A stretch of DNA of 64,000 bases, taken from the NCBI RefSeq assembly GCF_000004075.3, contig NC_026660.2, positions 27,531,498 through 27,595,497 on the forward strand. Reading direction: 5' to 3'. The notes below the pieces were generated by a model, which saw only the letters and a program-made list of their open reading frames with translations, was not told where the DNA came from and ran no database searches. Below are positions 50,901 to 64,000 of this stretch, piece by piece (within the stretch, counting starts at the first letter, position 1; every line of letters starts with the position of its first letter). This DNA comes from Cucumis sativus. Its lineage: Eukaryota; Streptophyta; Magnoliopsida; Cucurbitales; Cucurbitaceae. The translations under genes and the position numbers were made by a program.

Positions 50901-52620
50901 TAAGGTAAAGATTAATTAGAGAGAATCATAAAAGTTGATTGATTTAATTTGAAGAGAAGGGGTGGGGTTAGAATTAGAAGCAGTATTGACTTTTGTAAAA
51001 AGTCGTTATCAGAGTATAGAGAAGGATATTATAATTATTATCCGTATGAAGAAAAGAAGAAAGGAAGAGAGAAAGAAAGAAAGAAAAGAGTATAAGTGGA
51101 GGGAGACGCACGAGCGGGGGAGAGCACGTGTGAGTGAGTGAGAGAGAGAGAGAGAGACAGAGAAAATGAGGGGATGATGTGGAGGTTTCGTGGCCGTACG
51201 ATATTAAGAATGAGGCGTGTATGTCAGATAAAAGGACCAGCAATTAACTCCTTGGCTGCGCGTGTAGAGACCATTACCTGTCTCATTGTCTCCTTTTCCC
51301 CTTTTTCTTTTTTCACTTTCCTTTTCTATTCTTCAATTATCTCTTCTTTTTTTCACTCTCACTTCTTTCTTCTTCTTCTTCTTCTTCTTCCTCTTCCTCT
51401 TCTGATTTCCCCCCTTTTCTTTAATCCACAACTTAATAACATAATAATCCTTTAATTAGGACCCACATCTTTGGATTGGATTGTATGTTACAGAAACAAC
51501 TAAAATATTTCCATTTTGAATCTAGTTGTTGTTGAGGCAAGGAGCTTTTAAATCTACCTGCAATGGTGTAAAATTATGAACTACCAATATTTCTTTCTAA
51601 ATTCTAATTATTTGAATTTGGTGGGGTTTCTCAAATTCTTCCTTTTTTTTTTTTTTTTTTTGGTTGATGAAATTAGGAAGAGAATATGAAACTGAAGAAG
51701 GAGAAGGATGGATCTGGGGAGGAGTATACGTGGACAGATTACATGTCTTTGCAATTTACTCAAAATGTAAGCATAATTAACACTTCAATTCTCACACCAA
51801 GAAGTACTGAAAATCTCTTCCTTATGCCGATTCATTTTGAGTACTCGTCCATTTTCACATCTAGGTAATTAGTGAAACATTAAGAATGGCTAATATCGTC
51901 AATGGAGTTTGGAGAAAAGCTCAAAAAGACGTGAAAATCAAAGGTATGGTAAGGAGATTTATTTAATTATGCTCTAACAAGTGAATTTCTCTTCTTTTTT
52001 TTTTTTTATTGGGTTTCATCGCTATATTTGATTGCAGGATATTTAATACCGCAAGGATGGTGCGTCCTGGCATCCTTTATTTCAGTTCATATGGATGAAA
52101 AGAACTATGCAAACCCACATGAGTTTGATCCGTGGAGATGGGAGGTACAATAAGAGAGTGGAAAATGTATTTGAAAGTTTGTGACTTTATTAATCATATT
52201 TTGATTCATTTTAATCTTTATGAATTATTAAAATATGGCTGCAATTGTAAAAAATATAAACAGGAAAATTTGTCTGCTACAAACAACCATAACTTTACAC
52301 CTTTTGGAGGGGGACAGAGGCTATGTCCTGGCGTCGAACTAACCAGGCTCGAAATCTCAATTTTCCTTCATCATCTTGTCACGACCTACAGGTACTCTCT
52401 CTGTCTTGCATTTAAGAAAAAAGAAAATCTATCAAGAGAAACTTGTTTTAATTGAAACTAATCAGAAGTTGTGGGGGAAAATGTCATTATGAGATAATAG
52501 TAACATTACATAACTGCAAATGAAAACAGATGGGAAGCTGAAAAGGATTATATCATCAATTTTCCGACAGTCAAGATGAGAAGGAAGCTGCCAATCACAG
52601 TCACAACCTTAAGTTCTTGA
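47928..52620 (+). CDS. CYP90C1: Cytochrome P450 CYP90C1 (ROTUNDIFOLIA3-type brassinosteroid C-23 hydroxylase)
   Basis: Nine exons: 47928..48118, 49058..49379, 49498..49647, 49741..49995, 51677..51766, 51865..51943, 52038..52144, 52264..52391, 52530..52620; 470 residues. A short membrane anchor and a KKKKK patch precede the hinge [19 protein letters not shown]. The I-helix reads [20 protein letters not shown]. The K-helix ExxR is ETLRMAN, followed by FDPWRW and the haem loop [10 protein letters not shown] with its Cys. [20 protein letters not shown] and [14 protein letters not shown] match ROT3 better than CYP90D1. Family knowledge: CYP90C1 and CYP90D1 hydroxylate C-23 of brassinosteroid precursors in the endoplasmic reticulum and influence leaf-cell elongation. 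Introns 1 (939 bp) and 4 (1,681 bp) are long. The protein is shorter at both ends than I recall for Arabidopsis ROT3. Confidence 0.92.
51040..51170 (+). repeat. Purine-rich GA/GAAA tract in CYP90C1 intron 4
   Basis: GAAA- and GA-type repeats run from about 51045 and end in a GAGA tract at 51132-51155, deep inside the long fourth intron. A (TTC)n tract lies on the other side at about 51367-51400, so the pair could fold together. Confidence 0.8.
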
Positions 52621-54084
52621 TTGGATTCAATCATCTCAACAACTTTGATACCGAGCAGTCGAGGAAATAAGGCGAAAAAAATTTGCCACACACATATGTA
52701 AATGTATTAAATGACCCAAGTTTTTTTTATTATACAGCTAGACAGACCCACGAGGGGTCCTCTCTTTTAAACCATAACTGTACTAATACAGGAATTCCAG
52801 TTTTACTTTACATGGAGCTCTACTCTTACCATTCTGAATTATGATTCTTGTTCGTGCGTCGCCATCTTTTTGACAGTTCAAAGGGGTCCTTCTTTTGTCC
52901 ATTTCCTCCATTCCCACCATTGAATAGCATTCATTGTACCCAACTCCATGTTTAAAGTTTATTTGTTTCCTTTCCTTTCCTTTCCTTTCCACCCTCTTGA
53001 CATTATATGGTGAGGAGCTTGCTGGAGATTGTGTCTTTTGGTTGAACAGAGAGAACAAGAAGTTCATCTTTAGGCATCCATTTTCCTCCTAAAACCAAGC
53101 ATGCGTGTTTGAATTTGCCTTCAATTTCTGTCACATCAGCTTATGATAGAGCACATCCAACGTTCAACATCACATGCTGTAGAAGTAATCAAAAGAAGAT
53201 AATAATGTGGATATAGATTCTTATATCATTTCAATTTCAATTCTGTCAATCAAATAGTACAAATTTGAGAGAGAGAGAGAGAGTTGTGGATGATGCGTTT
53301 ATTAGAGGCCATGCCAATCACAAGACTAGGTGGGTCAATGATATGAAGTTTGGTAGAGCCCACCAGTGGCCGTCCTCTTCCCATGACAATCACAGTTCAC
53401 ATGATTCAAACCATCCACCATATTACTGTCTCCCCTTTTCTGGGTGTTGGTAAATACCCAAAAATTCAGTTCCTGTGTCGGTGCCCATTAATTTATACAT
53501 CCTAATCTGATCATCCTTCAGCTTCAAGTACCGTTTGCTGAACAAGGCGCATCAGATATGACATTAGGAATCCGGTTTCTGTGCCATTTGATGAAAATAT
53601 GGCTTTCCTTAAATGCTGAAGCCCATTTCTATCACACTTGCAAATTGGCTCAACTCTTTCCTGCAATCTTGATTTGTGTCTATACTAGCGAAAGAAGCTA
53701 CTCTTAAAATAAGACTATTCATAGTATACATGGAAAAACAAGCCATTACCTCACATTTTATTCTATAGATTATGTTGAAACTAATTATATAAAACTCGTG
53801 AGTACAGCTAGTTGAGAAATAGCCAATCTGAGTCGTGGGATTAACACACTTTGCAATCAAATCAAAATAGGCTCCATCTTTTAACTTTAAGTTATTTTAC
53901 AAACTACCAATTCATGAGGCAAATGCCGCGAGTTAAACTTTAATAAAATGATATTTCTTTCCTGAGAAGAGTACGAACTATAATTCAAGTGATAAATAAG
54001 AAAGTACAGTGAAACGCCAAAAGGAAGACTAGTTTCTACTTCTCAAAAGCTACTTCCCTCACCATTGAGAATGAAGCAGGAAAA
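52621..54084. other. Tail-to-tail intergenic region between CYP90C1 and the dimethylase gene
   Basis: About 1.5 kb with no gene seen. It contains (TTTCC)5 at 52966-52990 and a GA tract at about 53267-53283. It must include the 3' UTRs of both flanking genes, which converge here. Confidence 0.6.
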
Positions 54085-61005
<6,921 letters not shown>

Positions 61006-61014
61006 TATATAAAA
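61006..61014 (+). promoter_or_regulatory. TATA box of the beta-galactosidase gene
   Basis: TATATAAAA, 224-232 bases before the ATG, within a GC-richer context. The leader after it contains two tiny uORFs, ATG AGC TGA near 61089 and ATG CTC TGA near 61125. Confidence 0.65.
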
Positions 61015-61237
61015 GACAAGTTTATGGCTTCCATTAATTTGCAGTCATCGGAGGCTCGGATCTAAGAGTGCCGTGTTCATACTGGGAATGAGCTGAGCTC
61101 TGTTGCTTTGTTCGTGGTGGCAGATGCTCTGAATAAACTAGAACTAAAAGCATTCCTTCCTCTTGGTGGGTTTTAGGTCTCTGCATTTTAACTTTCCCTC
61201 CAACCCCAAGAAAGTTTTGGGTCTTTTTTAACTCAGA

Positions 61238-64000
61238 ATGGCAACCAACTCGGTTTCCAAGCTTTCGATGTTGGTTTTGGGGCTATTTTGGCTTTTGGGT
61301 GTTCAGTTTGTTCAATGTAGTGTGACATATGATAGAAAGGCTATTTTGATTAATGGTCAGAGGAGAGTTCTCTTCTCTGGTTCCATACATTATCCAAGAA
61401 GCACTCCTGAGGTACACATTTCTCCTTCATTTTTTGGTTCTTCGGTGGGAATGTTTGAAGTTTTGTTGCTGATTTATGGAGAAATTAAATGTGTGTAGAT
61501 GTGGGAAGGTCTGATACAGAAAGCAAAAGAAGGTGGTCTCGATGTCGTTGAAACTTATGTGTTTTGGAATGTTCATGAACCTTCCCCTGGCAATGTACTG
61601 TAACTGCTCCATCTCTTTGCATTTCTTTGTTTGTTTTGCTTCTCATGCTGCTTTTGCACAAACTTCTCTTAAGGATTTCTTTGTTTTTCATTCTCATTTT
61701 GCTCGTATTCTATGCTTTCAGTACAATTTTGAAGGGAGATATGATCTGGTGAGGTTCATAAAGACCATTCAGAAAGCTGGACTATATGCAAATCTACGCA
61801 TTGGACCTTATGTTTGTGCGGAGTGGAACTTTGGGTACCCCCTCCTTACTTATGATCTCCATATCTCTCTCTCTCTTTCCACAATAAAAATGAATGGTTT
61901 CTTTAGCTTATCATCTTGCATTTTTTGTTTTTTCACAACGAGAAGCTTAATTTTGCTGCAACGTTTTCCTTTGTTCTAAATTCTAACGTTTCCTGCAGAG
62001 GGTTTCCTGTTTGGCTGAAGTATGTCCCAGGCATTAGCTTCAGAACAGATAATGAACCTTTCAAGGTATTTTCATATGCATGCCTCTTTAATCTATATGC
62101 AAAAGAGAAATTGAAGGGAAAAGCAGTATTTCTAATAGCCATGGGACTGTTTTGTTTAGTTTGCCCAAATTTTATGTAAAAACCCGTTAAGTCATATTCT
62201 TGCTGTTTCAGAGAGCAATGCAGGGATTTACAGAAAAAATTGTGGGGTTGATGAAAAGTGAAAACTTGTTTGAGTCCCAAGGTGGCCCCATCATTCTCTC
62301 TCAGGTACTAACATCTAGTTTTCATTTCTTACTTGGTAATCTTATCTAATGGACATAAAAAGTTGTAGTTTCTTCTTCTGAAGTATAGCTCTAATTCAAG
62401 CGAATAATTGAAGTTATATGTTATTGTAGATTGAGAATGAATATGGAGTACAGAGCAAGTTATTTGGGGCTGCTGGGCAAAATTATATGACATGGGCGGC
62501 AAAGATGGCTGTAGGACTAGGAACAGGTGTCCCATGGGTGATGTGCAAGGAAGAGGATGCCCCCGATCCAGTGGTCAGCACTTCTCTTCTCCATGTTACT
62601 TTAATTTTGAAATGGTACTCAAGTCTCAAACAACACAAAAACTTACCTGAGAAACTCTGATTTTGTTTGTCACAGATTAATACATGCAATGGCTTTTATT
62701 GTGATGCATTTTCTCCCAATAGACCCTACAAACCTACAATGTGGACAGAGGCTTGGAGTGGCTGGTTTGTAATAGCCTTATTGTCTCATTATAGTCATTC
62801 AACTTTTTGCTTGTCTGATATGTTCTTATTTCTCTTACTTTCCTTTGGCAAACCTGAAGGTTTAATGAGTTTGGGGGTCCAATTCACCAAAGACCCGTTC
62901 AAGATTTGGCATTTGCAGTTGCTCTGTTCATTCAGAAAGGAGGATCGTTTATTAACTATTACATGGTTGGTTTTCTGTGAAGCAAGTATTACTTTGTTGT
63001 AAACTACTATCCTATAAGATTTTCATCTCTTTGTGTGACAGTACCATGGAGGGACGAACTTTGGACGCACAGCAGGAGGACCTTTCATTACTACCAGCTA
63101 TGACTATGATGCTCCAATAGATGAATATGGTGAGAATTGAATCTCACTTGTTCTAAATAGTTTTCCAAACGATTTCCAATGAAAAATTCGGAGTCTGTAC
63201 AGATGCAAGGACTAAAAGGAACATACTCATGGCTGTAAAAAGCCACCTTATTTTTTTCTCACATTAGACCTTGTGGATGCACGTGGCTGTTTAAAGGAAG
63301 TAGAAAATGTACAAAAATGACAAATTATGGTCCCATGTTTTTGATAATTGAATCCATTTACATTGACATAAAAAAATTATGATAGGATTGATCAGGCAAC
63401 CAAAGTATGGTCATCTGAAGGAGCTTCATAGGGCGGTGAAGATGTGCGAGAAGGCGTTAGTTTCAGCAGATCCAATTGTGACTTCGTTAGGGAGCTCTCA
63501 ACAGGTTCATCTATTCATAGTCCATAATTTCCATCTCTCATTATTTGAACTTAATCAGAGTTACTGAGGCTTGACCTCCAACGTTGCCAGGCTTACGTTT
63601 ACACATCAGAATCAGGAAATTGTGCAGCCTTTCTTTCAAATTATGACACAGATTCAGCTGCAAGAGTGATGTTCAATAACATGCACTATAATTTGCCTCC
63701 ATGGTCCATCAGTATCCTTCCTGATTGCAGAAACGTAGTTTTCAATACTGCCAAGGTTTGAAAATTTTTCCTTGCATTGTATTTTATTAACAAGTGTTAA
63801 AGACTTCAATAGATTCTGGTTTCGGCTCACCTTGATTTTGTTTTCGACTTCTTTTTCAGGTTGGAGTTCAAACATCACAATTGGAAATGCTACCAACAAA
63901 CTCTCCAATGCTCTTATGGGAAAGCTACAATGAAGACGTTTCTGCGGAGGATGATAGCACAACAATGACTGCTTCTGGTTTACTAGAGCAGATAAATGTT
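61238..64000 (+). CDS. Beta-galactosidase, glycoside hydrolase family 35 (partial, 3' end outside the window)
   Basis: Exons seen: 61238..61411, 61499..61594, 61722..61834, 61999..62065, 62212..62304, 62430..62573, 62676..62764, 62860..62965, 63042..63129, 63386..63504, 63591..63755, 63860..>64000. About 465 residues of a family usually near 730-850 long are present. A signal peptide (about 1-27) leads to [20 protein letters not shown]. The GH35 signature [14 protein letters not shown] holds the acid/base Glu, and [16 protein letters not shown] holds the nucleophile Glu. [20 protein letters not shown] is also complete. The C-terminal beta-sandwich domains, and a possible lectin domain, would lie beyond the window. 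Such enzymes trim galactose from wall pectin, xyloglucan or arabinogalactan side chains. It reads as an intact BGAL1/3-like (subfamily A1) gene; the exact paralogue is unsure. Confidence 0.94.

Overview
This is an AT-rich stretch of a flowering-plant (eudicot) nuclear genome. The evidence is split genes with GT..AG introns, long AT-rich intergenic DNA full of microsatellites, plant-only families (class III peroxidase, brassinosteroid P450, group S1 bZIP with a sucrose-control leader peptide) and plant cytosolic tRNA-His. Protein similarity and one dispersed repeat type recalled from cucumber/melon DNA suggest a cucurbit, but that is inference from memory, not a search. I see no LTR retroelement, no virus-like element and no organelle-DNA insert that I could support.

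Layout. (1) 2.07-6.67 kb, + strand: SFH-type Sec14-like phosphatidylinositol transfer protein, 14 coding exons. (2) 7.23-10.10 kb, - strand and convergent: atypical bHLH transcription factor, 7 exons. (3) 10-17.4 kb: mostly non-coding, with one tRNA-His(GTG) at 14.23 kb. (4) 17.4-19.0 kb, +: group S1 bZIP factor with the conserved sucrose-control uORF in its leader and, unusually, an intron in the leucine zipper. (5) 21.6-24.1 kb, +: HECT-like E2-binding ubiquitin ligase (UBE3D type). (6) 25.1-25.4 kb, -: LINE-type RNase H fossil. (7) 26.1-32.4 kb, +: 17-exon gene for a type I membrane protein that I do not recognise by function. (8) 34.3-35.6 kb, +: class III peroxidase. (9) 36.7-37.4 kb, +: mitochondrial ribosomal protein L7/L12 behind a site II/telo-box promoter. 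(10) 40.0-43.9 kb, +: mitochondrial-carrier-family folate transporter (FOLT1 type). (11) 47.9-52.6 kb, +: CYP90C1 (ROTUNDIFOLIA3-type brassinosteroid P450). (12) 54.1-55.2 kb, -: mitochondrial-type KsgA/Dim1 rRNA adenine dimethyltransferase. (13) 61.2 kb to the window end, +: GH35 beta-galactosidase, 3' end missing.

The genes are independent single loci, not an operon or a cluster. Loose themes are mitochondrial translation (L12 and the rRNA dimethylase), cell wall (peroxidase, beta-galactosidase) and growth regulation (CYP90C1, bZIP). Exon boundaries were set by hand from GT/AG sites and reading-frame continuity. Every complete multi-exon gene closes in frame from ATG to stop, which is the main internal check on the models. 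The points most worth a second look are the S1 bZIP with both a sucrose-control uORF and a zipper intron, the unrecognised 412-residue membrane protein with a five-part microsatellite abutting one of its 5' splice sites, and a promoter-like island at 46.5-46.8 kb with no gene attached.
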